From Silene conica (Eukaryota; Streptophyta; Magnoliopsida; Caryophyllales; Caryophyllaceae), in the NCBI GenBank assembly GCA_029255685.2, contig CM055313.2, forward strand, positions 40,256,079-40,320,078: 64,000 bases of DNA, written 5' to 3'. Within the stretch, counting starts at the first letter, position 1, and every line of letters begins with the position of its first letter. The notes below the pieces were generated by a model, which saw nothing but the letters and a program-made list of their open reading frames with translations, was not told the origin of the DNA and made no database searches. The position numbers and the translations under genes were made by a program. Below are positions 35,306 to 46,164 of the stretch, in pieces.

Positions 35306-38300
35306 TCAAGAAGCATCCGAAAAAGGGTCAAAGTAAGAAACTTCAACCTTACCAATAAATTCGTTCTCTCCGCGGAAGTGCTTCACATACTGGCCATTAA
35401 CTTTGAACCTCTCACCGGATGAGGTTTCTAACTCTATTGACCCGAATTTTGAGACAGCTGTGATAGTGTAAGGTCCGCTCCACCTGGATTTCAGCTTACC
35501 AGGAAAAAGACGAATACGAGCATTAAAAAGCAACACCCTATCACCTACCTGAAAATCACGCCTAATGATTCTCTTGTCATGCCAGCGCTTTGTTTTTTCT
35601 TTGTAGATCCTGGCATTGTCATAGGCTAACAACCTGAATTCTTCTAACTCATTGAGCTGCAACAAACGTTTCTCACGGGAAAGATTAGGGTCTAAATTAA
35701 GATCACAAATAGCCTACCAAGACTTACGTTCTAACTCTACTGGTAAATGACAAGTCTTACGATAAATCAACCGGAATGGTGACATTCCGATTGGGGTTTT
35801 GAATGCAGTTCTATAAGCCCATAAAACATCATCAAGTTTTAGACTCCAAAATTTCCTAGACTTAGAAACAACTTTGGCTAGGGTCTCCTTGAGTTCCCTA
35901 TTAGAGATCTCAACTTGACCACTAGTCTGAGGGTGATAAGCTAAACCCCTACGATGTTGGACACCGAATTTATTTAACAAGTCACCTAAGCGTTTCTCCT
36001 TAAAATGCATACCTCCATCACTAATGATAACCCTAGGGACAGCAAAACGAGGAAATATGATTTTCTTAAACAATTTAACAACAGCCATTGCATCACAATG
36101 GGGAGTAGCAATAGCTTCTACCCACTTAGAAACATAATCAACAGCTACAAGAATATACCTGTTACCTTGACTACTGGGAAAAGGTCCTTGATAATCAATG
36201 CCCCAGACATCAAAAATCTCTACATCTAAAATACCAACCTGCGGCATCTCATGTCTTTTTGAGACATTCCCAGTTCTTTGACAGGCATCACAGCTACCTA
36301 CAAAATTCCTACAGTCAGCATGCAAAGTAGGCCAATAAAAACCAGACTGTAATACCTTGGCCACGGTCCTAGATGGACCGTGGTGACCACCATATGCAAA
36401 AGAGTGACATGCTTCCAGAATGTCCTTCACCTCCCATTGGGGGACGCATCTCCGGATGAGTCCATCTCCGCATTCCTTGAAAACATAGGGGTCATCCCAA
36501 AAATACTGTTTTGCATCAAACATAAATCTCTTCTTTTGTTGCCATGACAACTCAGGAGGGATTTTACCTGTGACAGCAAAGTTAGCAAAATCAGCATACC
36601 AAGGAGGGGGATAACAACCTGAACTATTAATGATAAATAAACTCTCATCAGGAAATGAATCATCAATAGGTAAAGAATCTTCCCGATCAGTCAGCTGAAG
36701 GCGAGATAGGTGGTCAGCTACCACGTTTTCCGCGCCTTTCTTGTCCCTAATCTCAATGTCAAACTCTTGGAGAAGGAGTATCCACCTTAAAAGCCTTGGC
36801 TTTGAATCTTTCTTCTGGAAAAGACCTTTCAAAGCTGCATGGTCAGTGTAAACATTACCTTATTACCTACTAAATAGGACCTGAACTTTTCTAAGGCAAA
36901 GATCATAGCTAGCATCTCCTTCTCAGTGGTGAAATAGTTGACTTGAGTCTCATCTAGGGTGCGGCTCGCATAGTATATAGCATTTAGAGCCTTATTCTTC
37001 CTTTGGCCAAGCACAACACCCAAAGCATAATCACTAGCATCGCACATGATCTCAAATGGGAGATCCAAATCTGGTGGCTGGATGATTGGTGCTGAGACCA
37101 AAGCTTCCTTCAACCTGTTAAAAGCTGAAAGGCACTCATCAGTAAAATTAAAGACAACATCTTTAAGGAGCAATTGTGTAAGTGGTTTAGCAATTTTAGA
37201 AAAGTCCTTAATGAAACGCCGGTAAAAACCTGCATGTTCTAGGAAACTTCTCACCCCCTTAACATTAACAGGAGGGGGTAATTGCTCAATCACCTGCACT
37301 TTTGCTTTATCTACATGTATACCTTTATCAGAAATTAGATGCCCTAACACCACCTCCTCAGTAACCATAAACTGACACTTTTCCCAGTTTAAGACAAGGT
37401 TTACATCAATACATCGCTGCAAGACTTTATCAAGATTAGCTAAGCACTGATCAAACACATTACCATAAATAGAAAAATCATCCATAAATACCTCCATGAT
37501 GTTTTCTATAAAATCAGAAAAGATACCCATCATACACCTTTGAAAGGTAGCAGGAGCATTGCATAACCCAAAAGGCATCCTGCGATATGCAAAAACACCC
37601 TGTGGGCAAGTAAAAGTAGTCTTACTCTAATCATCAGGATGGATGGGAATCTGGAAAAATCCTGAATAACCATCTAGAAAACAGAAGAATCTATTAGAAG
37701 CCAGTCTTTCAGTCATTTGGTCAACAAAAGGAAGGGGGAAATGGTCTTTCTTGGTGGCGGCATTTAACTGTCTATAATCAATGCACATCCGCCACCCAGT
37801 TACAACTCTAGTGGGTATTAACTCATTTTTATCGTTTTTAACCACTATGGTTCCTCCTTTCTTAGGAACCACCTGAACTGGGCTAACCCACTTGGAGTTG
37901 CCAACTGAATAAATAATATCTGCATCAAGAAGCTTCATTACCTCAGCCATAACCACCTCCTACATCTTAGGATTCAACTTACGTTGTCCCTGTCTATAAG
38001 GCTTATACCCTTCCTCTAACTCTATTATGTGCATGCAAACATCAGGACTTATGCCCTTAATGTCATCCAAAGAATAACCTAAAGCTTTCCTATTCTTTTT
38101 TAGAACAGTCATTAAAGCAGAAAGTTGGTTAGGGTCAAGTTTAGAGCTAACAATCGCAGGGTACTGTTCAGTATCATCTAAGAAAACATATTTAAGGTTA
38201 GGAGGAAGTGGCTTACGCTCTGGTACCTTTACCTTAACAGCCTGAACAGAATCAGTACTAATAGAATAACACATGTTTACCAGATTTGCATTAGCCAGGC

Positions 38301-40442
38301 TTATGAGCTTCTCATTCTCTTCTTCAGTAAGCTCAAACTCCTCTTCCTCTATTTCTATCACATCCAGCTCTTCAGCATCCTCAGCTGGTTACCTGTACAC
38401 TCATCCAAAACTGTCAGATCATCTAAGGGATCCTTGGTCAAGGATTCCCTCCAATTAAGGATAACGTTCCTGTCTATAATATTAATGGAGCAACAAGTAT
38501 CATCAGTAGGAGTAGTTGCCTTATGGGCAAGACTAAACTCGATAGTGTCATCTCCAACCTCTAAAGTAATGATCCCGCGTTTGACATCTATTACAGCCCC
38601 AGCTGTGTGTAAAAATGGTCTACCTAAAATAATAGGTATTTGACTATCCTCAGCAATGTCTAAAACAACGAAATCAACAGGAAAAAACAACTTTCCCACT
38701 CTAACTGGGACATCTTCTAAGACCCCTAATGGTCTTTGGTTTGATCTATCAGCCATCTGTAGGGTAATATTGGTGACTTTAAGTCTACCTAAATTAAGTC
38801 TTTCACAAACAGTATAAGGCATAACACTGACACTAGCCCCTAGATCACAAAGGGCTTTCCTTATAATATGATTACCTATGGTACAAGGGATAGAAAAACT
38901 ACCTGGGTCCTTTAACTTGGGTGCTATATTATTTTGTGAGAGAACATAACATTCCTCCACAAAAGCAACAGCTCCTTCGTCCTGAAAATTCCTCTTACGA
39001 CTCAAAATATCTTTCATGAATTTAGCATAAGAAGGTACCTGGGTAATTAAATCAGTGAAAGGGATGGTTACCTCAAGATTCTTCACCATCTCCAAAAACT
39101 TGCCGAATTTCCGATCCTCTTTTGAATTTTTTAATCTTTCGGGATATGGAACGGTGACATTAGCCATAGGATCAGCAACCTTTGGCTTTTTCAGCTGTAA
39201 TATCTCAGTGAGTCGTTGAATGAGGGAAGGATCCAGCGCTTCGGGAATAGAAACTGCGTTCTGCTCAGGAACATTGGTCGGTCGACCTGGTATAGGGGTC
39301 GGTCGACCAGTCGCTGTATCATCGAATTTTTTCTGTTTTCCAGAAACTGATCTCACGTCAGGTATTTCGGTCGGTCGACCTTCTGACCTGTGCACGGGAT
39401 CAATTTCTTTTTCCTGAACTTCAGCAGAGTCCTCCTTAGGGGCTGGTCCTTCATAAGCACGACCACTCCTAAGATTTATAGCATTCAACGTCTCTATGGG
39501 TCTTTCACAACTAGCCGGAGAGCTAGTTGTTTGGTTGGCTATGATTATCAATTGATCTCCAAAAGTCTTCATAGAAGCAATTTGAGCCTTTCCCATCTCT
39601 AAAACCTATTTTGTTAGAGCATGAACAAGCTCTCTCAACTCCGCAATCTCACCCGTGTTGTCAACCGTGGTAACTAGGTTCGTACTTTCAAGCTTCAGCT
39701 CGGTTGCCTAAAGCTTTTCAAAACGGGCTTCAACGGTTGACTCAAGAGCCAACACTCTATCAATCTCCATATTCAACTTTCGCGAATTCCCACGTGAACT
39801 CCCAAAAGTGGCCCTATGCACCGCCATGTCTTCAATGGTGTTCCAACCCTGCATATGGTTGGTGTTGTTCTGAAATCTTCCATTGGCGGCCGCATCAAGA
39901 ATCACCTTATAATCATCGTAGAGGGCGTTGTAAAATTGGTTACATAAGTACCATTGATGAAAACCATGGTGGGGGATAGAACAGACCAAATCCTTGAATC
40001 GATTCCATTCTTCACAAAATCCTTCATCCGGCCCTTGTTGAAAGTTAGTGATTTGGCTTCTTAAGTCATTGGCTTTTGCAAGAGGAAAGTATTTTCTGTA
40101 GAAAGCCAATGCCAAGGAGGTCCAATCTGTAACCTTCTCAGGTACCCTATCAAGGTAACGGTACCAATCTCGCGTGGCGTCTTTCAATGAATAAAGGAAC
40201 ATCATTGCCAGCACCTCATCTTGTGTCACCCCGGCATGTATGCGTATGGAACAGCAATAATCCGTGAATGTCGCAACATGCTTCAACGGATCCTCATTGG
40301 GTAGACCAGAAAATTGACTCCGTTCCACCAGAATGATGTGTTTCGGGTGGAGTTCAAAGGAACCAGTTGTGGGAGTAGGCAAGGTGAATCCTTTTGGTAA
40401 ATCTTGAACCTTTGGCTGCATGTGGTCATAAATAGTATCCAT
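35306..40442 (-). pseudogene. Athila gag-pol region (fossil)
   Basis: Domains in minus-strand order are gag (about 39.7-40.4 kb, start MDTIYDHMQPK, with FLYSLKDATRDWY), protease (about 38.4-39.6 kb, DLGASVSVMPY and [12 protein letters not shown]), reverse transcriptase (about 37.0-38.0 kb, CIDYRQLN and MDDFSIYG), RNase H (FEIMCDASDYALGVVLGQ) and integrase ([29 protein letters not shown], then the C-terminal GDRVLLFNARI). The pairing with a tRNA-Asp primer site identifies Athila. The region has about five breaks. The gag-protease linker contains an in-frame 33-bp module. Confidence 0.88.
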
Positions 40443-40531
40443 GTCTAAACAAGAGAGTACTCAAGGCTTCCTCTCAAAAACCAGTTTTCTAATATGCAGA
40501 AAAAAACACTAGAAGAAAAAGGTAAGTAACG

Positions 40532-40557
40532 GTCTTAAGGAACCTATTCCTTAAGAC
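40532..40557 (-). promoter_or_regulatory. Perfect hairpin in the Athila leader
   Basis: GTCTTAAGGAA and TTCCTTAAGAC form an 11-bp stem with a 4-nt loop, about 45 bp from the primer site. The second Athila family has a longer version at the same relative place (56058-56089), suggesting a conserved leader structure. Confidence 0.6.
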
Positions 40558-40599
40558 AAGAAAAATAACCTAAAAATCTACAAACAAAATTATACCGTC

Positions 40600-40617
40600 T
40601 CCCCGACAACGGCGCCA
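40600..40617 (-). promoter_or_regulatory. tRNA-Asp primer binding site of the Athila element
   Basis: The minus strand reads TGGCGCCGTTGTCGGGGA, which pairs with the 3' end of plant aspartate tRNA with one difference from the standard GTTGCCGGGG. This primer is typical of Athila and Tat elements. Confidence 0.88.
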
Positions 40618-40635
40618 AAATTTGGCACCCCTCGT

Positions 40636-41006
40636 CCCTGTAGACTTCGTAGTTTTGGACATCCCTGAGGATGCCCATATACCTATAATACTAGGAAGAC
40701 CTTTCCTCCACACTGCGGGAGCCATCATAGATGTGGGCACTGGGACTTTAACTTTCAAAGTAGGAAAGCATTCCATTATTTATGGCCTATCTTATAGGAA
40801 AAAGGATGCTATGACCCCTATTACCTGTAATGCTATTGCTTCTGAAAAGAAGTACAAGGTCATCACTACTTCTCCTATTTTGTTGCCTACTCCTATACCT
40901 GTTTTTACACCTCCGCCCCAGATTGGGAGCAATATGGAGGATATTTCTATTGTAACTAATGCAGGAGTTGGTTTGGGAAAACCCAAAATAAAGGAGGCTA
41001 CCGTGT
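40636..41006 (+). pseudogene. Protease-like coding end of the Athila derivative (fossil)
   Basis: The translation includes [19 protein letters not shown], the second half of the Athila aspartic protease, and a tail with [14 protein letters not shown] related tail occurs at 25516-25809 on the minus strand, so this short-ended protease product may characterise a non-autonomous subfamily. Confidence 0.7.
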
Positions 41007-42639
41007 AAAGAGGAGGAATGGGATTCTTAAGCTACAACGAAAATGAAGACCCAGATATGAAGGATAAAGAGGACAAAGAAAAGAGAGGACAAGCTCAAGA
41101 GAAGAGTCCGTCGCATATGCTTTGCGGCGGAGAAGAGATGTGTTTTGCTATTCAAGCAAACACTGTGGAGACTACGGCATGTCGTCAAAAGCCGTGGTCG
41201 GAGATATTCCGCATCTTTAGCGGATAGTTGTTTCAATTTTCAGTTTTTAAGACAATTTACTTTTGTTGTTGAGACTTTTTAAGTTTGCTTGCGTTTTAGA
41301 ACTTTTTCCGTTGTGCTTGCGTAGTTAGGATTTTGGACATATTTCTGGCATCTCGCGCATTTGTTGGATATATATAAATACTTTTTCAGGTTTTACGAAG
41401 AAACGAAGACCGCTGTGCAGCAGAGGGGTCGACCGACCTGAAATATGGGTCGATCGACCTGGTCCCTGAATTACTGGAGTTCCTGCAGTCTGCAGGAAGG
41501 TCGGTCGACCCAAAATATAGGTCGGTCGACCTACCCGTCCGTCACAGCATGTTCGTTTCTTCCTCGGGAATCGTGCACCAATATTGGTTACTTGAGTGGC
41601 ACTGCTGGCCACCAAAACCTCCCAGCTTACGCTGGTTTGGGGAGATTTTTCACGCGCTTTATAACCCAGTGAGTTCTTTCCAGTTTTTCCTTAGTTTTTA
41701 TTTACTTGTATCTTTCTTTTAATTTTCTGAAACCTTTACTTAGGCTAATGCACAATGGGGACATTGTGCGGGTTGGTTTGGGGAATGGTTTCGTGTCACA
41801 TACATTGCATTCCGTCACACGTTTATTGCATTTCCGTATTGCATTGTTTTTCTTTATTTCCTTATATATACAAAAGAAAAAATACAAAAAAAAATGAAAA
41901 AATCTCAAAAATTCAAAAAAAAATGCACGTTTATTTCAGCATATAGGTCGAGTCGGAACGAGAGTATTTCAAGGATGATTTAGCTATCTTACATGTTTAT
42001 GCCTTTACCTTGCCTTGTCAACTTGTTTCAGTATGAGAGTTTTTTTGCATATCTATGAGTTTTTGTTAACTTGTATATCTTGAGACTTGACTTATACCTT
42101 GGCAACCTACTATACATTCTAAGTTTTAGAGCTTATTTCCTGGTTTCATTCTTAAACCAGTTGTCTAGGATGTGAGTAGTACTCCCCTTGGAACATGTTA
42201 CATCAATATGCATAAACATGAACTTGAATTGCTATATACTTGTCTTACATTCTCGTTTTGTGAGTCTTGGTACGTGCATTTGGGATCCCTTTTCTCATAT
42301 TTACCCATAAGCTTCACATAGCCAAAATTGCCTTTTTTTTCCCCCAAAACTACATCCCATACTTAGCCTACCCTTCCAAGCTAGTATTTGTGGTCTTTGG
42401 TTTATTTTGAGGCATCTTGCTTGTATGCTATCATGAGCAAAAAGGGAAAAGAAAGAAGGAAAGCAAGAAAAGAAAGAAAAAGAACAGAAAAATTCAGAAA
42501 AAGAAAAACGAAAGAAACGAAAAAAAAGCAATATACGCGAAGGTTGTTTTGCGGGAAGCCCTATTATATGGGCACCGGTTCATGCAAAGCTAGAGTTTTT
42601 TTACTCCTAATATAGAAGTAGTCCTTATGAGAGACTCTA
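41007..42639 (+). other. Non-coding interior of the Athila derivative
   Basis: No convincing gene. It contains two modules 72 bp apart (41427-41459, 41499-41531), the block GGTTTGGGGAATGG near 41770 shared in reverse with the minus-strand elements, and a purine-rich run (42434-42530). Confidence 0.65.
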
Positions 42640-43910
42640 ATCTCTTCGTCCCGTTGTTATGACATCAAGCTTTGCCTTCATGCTTCAACCTCGCCCTTCT
42701 CTTCACCTTTTCTGGTAAAGACCCCTTTTCCCAGTCTAGAGGCCTTACTTACTTAGATTTAATTTAAGGGCCGATCCTCAGTCTTGCTCTATATAATAAG
42801 AGACCCAAAGCGGTTAGAGTCTCTCTTTATATTATAGGTGGCCAAATTGCACGTGTGTATGAAGCGTTTCGATCCAGCCGACCGACGTGTGAGATTGGTT
42901 AAAAGCCTCCTAGAGCAGGGATCGAGATTCAGCGGTCTACTTTCCCTTGCCTTGCGCTATTTATCTACATTAGAGCGACTAGAAGCGGACCAATTTCTTC
43001 GAACTTCCCTTTTTCCTTGGATCCTTGCGCGATGATGCATACGATTTAATACCAAAGAGGGAGGAATAATAGAATTGCATCATGATTGATACTCTTCTTT
43101 TTCTTTTCGCATAATAGAACCTCTTCTTCATTGGAGCTATTTGCTTGAAGTCATCCGAGCTCACTCATAATCCTAGGTTGCATTTGAAGTGACCAGCACT
43201 TCTCTATACCCGGCGAGGTGGGCAAATTTCCGACCTTCATCCTATAATTCAGGTCAGTCTTCGTTTTCTTATCTATTGAAGGCATGGCTACTCATCGGCT
43301 TTTGCTCGTTCCAATCTTTTCTTGTTCTGTCCATCACTCCTCTGCCGCTGCTTACTAGCGATCTGCACTTTCTGTTGTCATAGATCCGCCGTGGCTGTAT
43401 AGGATTATTTTTTAAACTTCAGGTGCTTCTATATATAGGATAGAGGCTGGCTCCTCTTCGAAAGGTCGGTCTTGTCTCAAGTGGGATCATCGTCATTCTT
43501 CTGCTTCAGACCGTCGATCGTAAATCGCCTTCCTTTCGTGCCGTACCTATCACAAGGATACCGAAGACGTCTCTTTCGCCCTATTCTTTATCGAATGGAA
43601 AAAAGAAACTAAAACAAGGAATCCACCCGGGACTTCCTCTTTATATTTTAGTAGGGGGAGCAGCATTGTTTCGAGTGTGATATTCCCTTTAACTCAGTCT
43701 CTGAATAAGACGGACCAGAAGGTAACTCCATCATAGAGTGAGACCATTCACTAAGTTGACGGAGTAAGAGAGGCAGTCGGCCGTCCTATTCTATCTTAGT
43801 ATTAGAAGGGTCGGTTAAGGGTAAGGGATCAAAGAGCAAAGCCTAATAGACAGAATGCTCTGTCCTTCGAAGAAAGGCCTTACCTTAGCTTTCTTTCATA
43901 AGCACAGAAA
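42640..43910. other. Probable nuclear copy of mitochondrial DNA (NUMT)
   Basis: The base composition and wording change sharply from the AT-rich retroelement to a balanced, purine/pyrimidine-clustered text typical of plant mitochondrial intergenic DNA (for example TTCCCTTTTTCCTTGGATCC near 43005, GAAAGGCCTTACCTTAGC near 43874). Flanking sequence on both sides belongs to the Athila derivative. No mitochondrial gene is recognised, so the call rests on style and context. Borders are approximate. Confidence 0.5.
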
Positions 43911-44604
43911 GTCAGTCGACCGACCCCCTTAATAGGTCGGTCGACCAACTGACAGCATCAGAATGAAAAAAAAAATTCGTTCCAAGTTCCCTTTTCTTTT
44001 ATGTGTTATCACTCCCGTACTTCATTCAAAAATATTTGGGAGTCCTTTCTTATATATAATGTGAGAGTTGTGCTACAAAAGAGCACTTCCTTAATATCAA
44101 AAGTTGTGAATTATGTTGTTGGGAAACGGTTTTACTAGCTTGGCTACTAACCCCACAAGTCCAAAAACATCTTAACCACTTTTTACCTTTTACCTCACGT
44201 ACCTTTCATTACCTCAATTGCATGTATCTGGGTCATTTAATGAGTTTGTTATACATAGTTGTAGAATTCTCATTCATGTTAGATTGGAGGCATGTTTTCA
44301 TGGGTCGCAGTTAGGTGAGTGTCATGACAATATACTTCTTTCTATCTTCTACATATACTCACCCTTTGCTTCATGAGTGTCTCGAGCGTGCCGCGAGAGT
44401 CCATGGTAATAAGTCTCTATAGTCTCTAGTTTGCAAGTCTGACGACACCATAACTCGTTTGCATGATTTAAATGCTTTCTCATTTTGTACTTAGCATTGG
44501 TTTTGGCCAACATGTAAATTTCGCTCTGAGATTGAAATCGTTCCATTAGTTAAGATCGAGTCTATTTCTTGCTTGGGGGCAAGCAATGTTTGGTTTGGGG
44601 AATT

Positions 44605-46164
44605 TGATGCGTGTCTATTTTATGATGTTTTACATCTATTTTTACACGTATTTGGTCGCTCATTTACTATGTTTTAGCCCTTATTTCCCAACAATTGTGC
44701 ACTTTCGTATTTTTATGCACTTTTGCAGATTTGTGCGGAAAAAGGACAATTTTACACCAAAGTTATGCCCTCGAGATTTTCTACATAACTAAGGAACGAA
44801 GAAAGTCAACTGGAATCACTAATCAAGTACCAAAGGTCAAACCGAGGCAAATCAAAGCAATCTAACGCGGAAACGGGTCGACCGACCTACTACTTGGGTC
44901 GGCCGACCAGATATCTGTTATGAAAGCCCAGAATTTTCCTAAAGCCCGTAAAAGAGGTCGACCGACCCACATAGTAGGTCGACCGACCTCAACGCAGGCC
45001 AGAAGTTTTTCCGGAAGTCCATAAGAAGTGTTGGAGTCTTTAGGAAACTCCTAATTGCCGCCCTATATAAACTAATCTTTCGTTTAGGGTTAATCATCAA
45101 GTTCTACATTCAGAATCAATCAGCTTTATTTAGTTTTATTCAGTCTTTAGTTTAATTACAATCTTTCAATATTCTCGAAACACCTTAGTTGTTCATCAAT
45201 CATTCAAGCATTCAATAAAGTTTGTTCCTTTCCATCTTAATTCCGATTTCTGGTAATTCTTCCTTAATTTAGTTTTATTACTGTTCTTATGATTACTTGT
45301 ATTTGGTTTAAGATAGAATCCCAAAGCTTTATCGTAAATTGCATGTTAGATTGATAATTGTTACGACTGCCATGTTTATCCCTGTTTTTATTGTTGTTTC
45401 AATAATCATGCATAGCTAAATACTTATGTTAGGATGTAGGGGATGAATATGCGTAGGTAATATAAAGTTTCGAGACCGACCTGTAGCAGGGCCGTGGTCG
45501 GCCGACTCATATAATGGGTCGGTCGACCAAGGCGGTGGTCGGCCGACTGGGCTAGCCGGTCGGTCGACCCACTCGCGTTCGTATTCTGTTCCGTTTTAAT
45601 TCGTAGACCATAATAACCTACAATGAGACTGAAAGGAGACTTGTAGGATGTTAGTAATGACCTACCCAAGATTGAGAGATACGGGAAGGGCATTGGTTTA
45701 CACCTTAAGACGGCTAGGTTACTCAAAGACTGAAAAGTATGTGACCTAGAATTTAGGAATCACCCTTATTGTTGACACCCAATAATTGTGAGACCTAGGA
45801 ACTAATAGCATAGGCCGAAAGGAGCTATTAGGTACCATAGACCGAAAGGATATGTTACACCCCTTACGCGACTGCAATACATGTTGACCTTAGGATTTAT
45901 ATTACCTTAGCTATTTATTACCCAATCATCCTAGCATCCCTTTTATTTTTATTTTTAATCTCATCTTTATTTACTTGCCTTATTTTTATTCTTGTTTTAG
46001 ACTTAGCAACAATCATTCAAACCCCCAAAATTGTTACCTTAAAACTTTAACATCAAACAATAAACATTCCCCACCTCTCTGTGGTTCGACCCTGACTTTC
46101 ACTATCTATTGTTAAAGTTAGGTATTATAAATTTTATCTTTGGTACCCTCAACGACGGGCATCA
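44605..46164 (+). repeat. 3' LTR of the Athila derivative
   Basis: It starts TGATGCGTGTC directly after a purine tract (TTTGGTTTGGGGAATT, 44589-44604) and ends GACGGGCATCA, as Athila LTRs do. No primer site follows, so it is a 3' LTR. Landmarks are two U3 modules (44876-44908, 44956-44988), a TATA box (TATATAA, 45064-45070), two further modules (45496-45569) and a cluster of GAAA-loop hairpins (45617-45854). Confidence 0.85.

Larger units (their letters stand above)
30905..40635 (-). mobile_element. Athila-type Ty3/gypsy element with env-like third frame (fossil)
   Basis: Right to left: a tRNA-Asp primer site (40600-40617), a leader with a perfect hairpin, gag, protease, reverse transcriptase, RNase H, integrase, a spacer, an Athila-type third open frame, a non-coding 3' region, a purine tract (31399-31414) and the U3 side of the 3' LTR (to about 30905). 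The opposite LTR is represented at most by a few bases near 40620-40635, where a plus-strand Athila derivative begins. The pol region has about five breaks; the third frame looks whole. Seven paired-palindrome modules lie within it. Confidence 0.88.
40636..46164 (+). mobile_element. Athila-derived element, 3' half, plus strand (fossil)
   Basis: It opens inside a protease-like frame ([20 protein letters not shown], 40636-41006), continues as non-coding DNA homologous in reverse to the 3' region of the 30.9-40.6 kb element, and ends with a purine tract and a 1560-bp LTR. No reverse transcriptase or integrase is present, so it is either a deletion remnant or a non-autonomous derivative. A block resembling mitochondrial DNA interrupts the non-coding part. 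Five paired-palindrome modules lie in its interior and U3 and two more in its R/U5 region. Confidence 0.78.

Noticed and set aside
42388-42615. Lysine/arginine-rich open frame
   Set aside because: It comes from a purine-rich low-complexity run in a non-coding retroelement region.
24053-45569. GGTCGACC repeats as restriction-site cloning artefacts or a simple microsatellite
   Set aside because: The motifs vary in sequence, lie in biological context on both orientations, and keep a strict 21-bp period with variable spacers.
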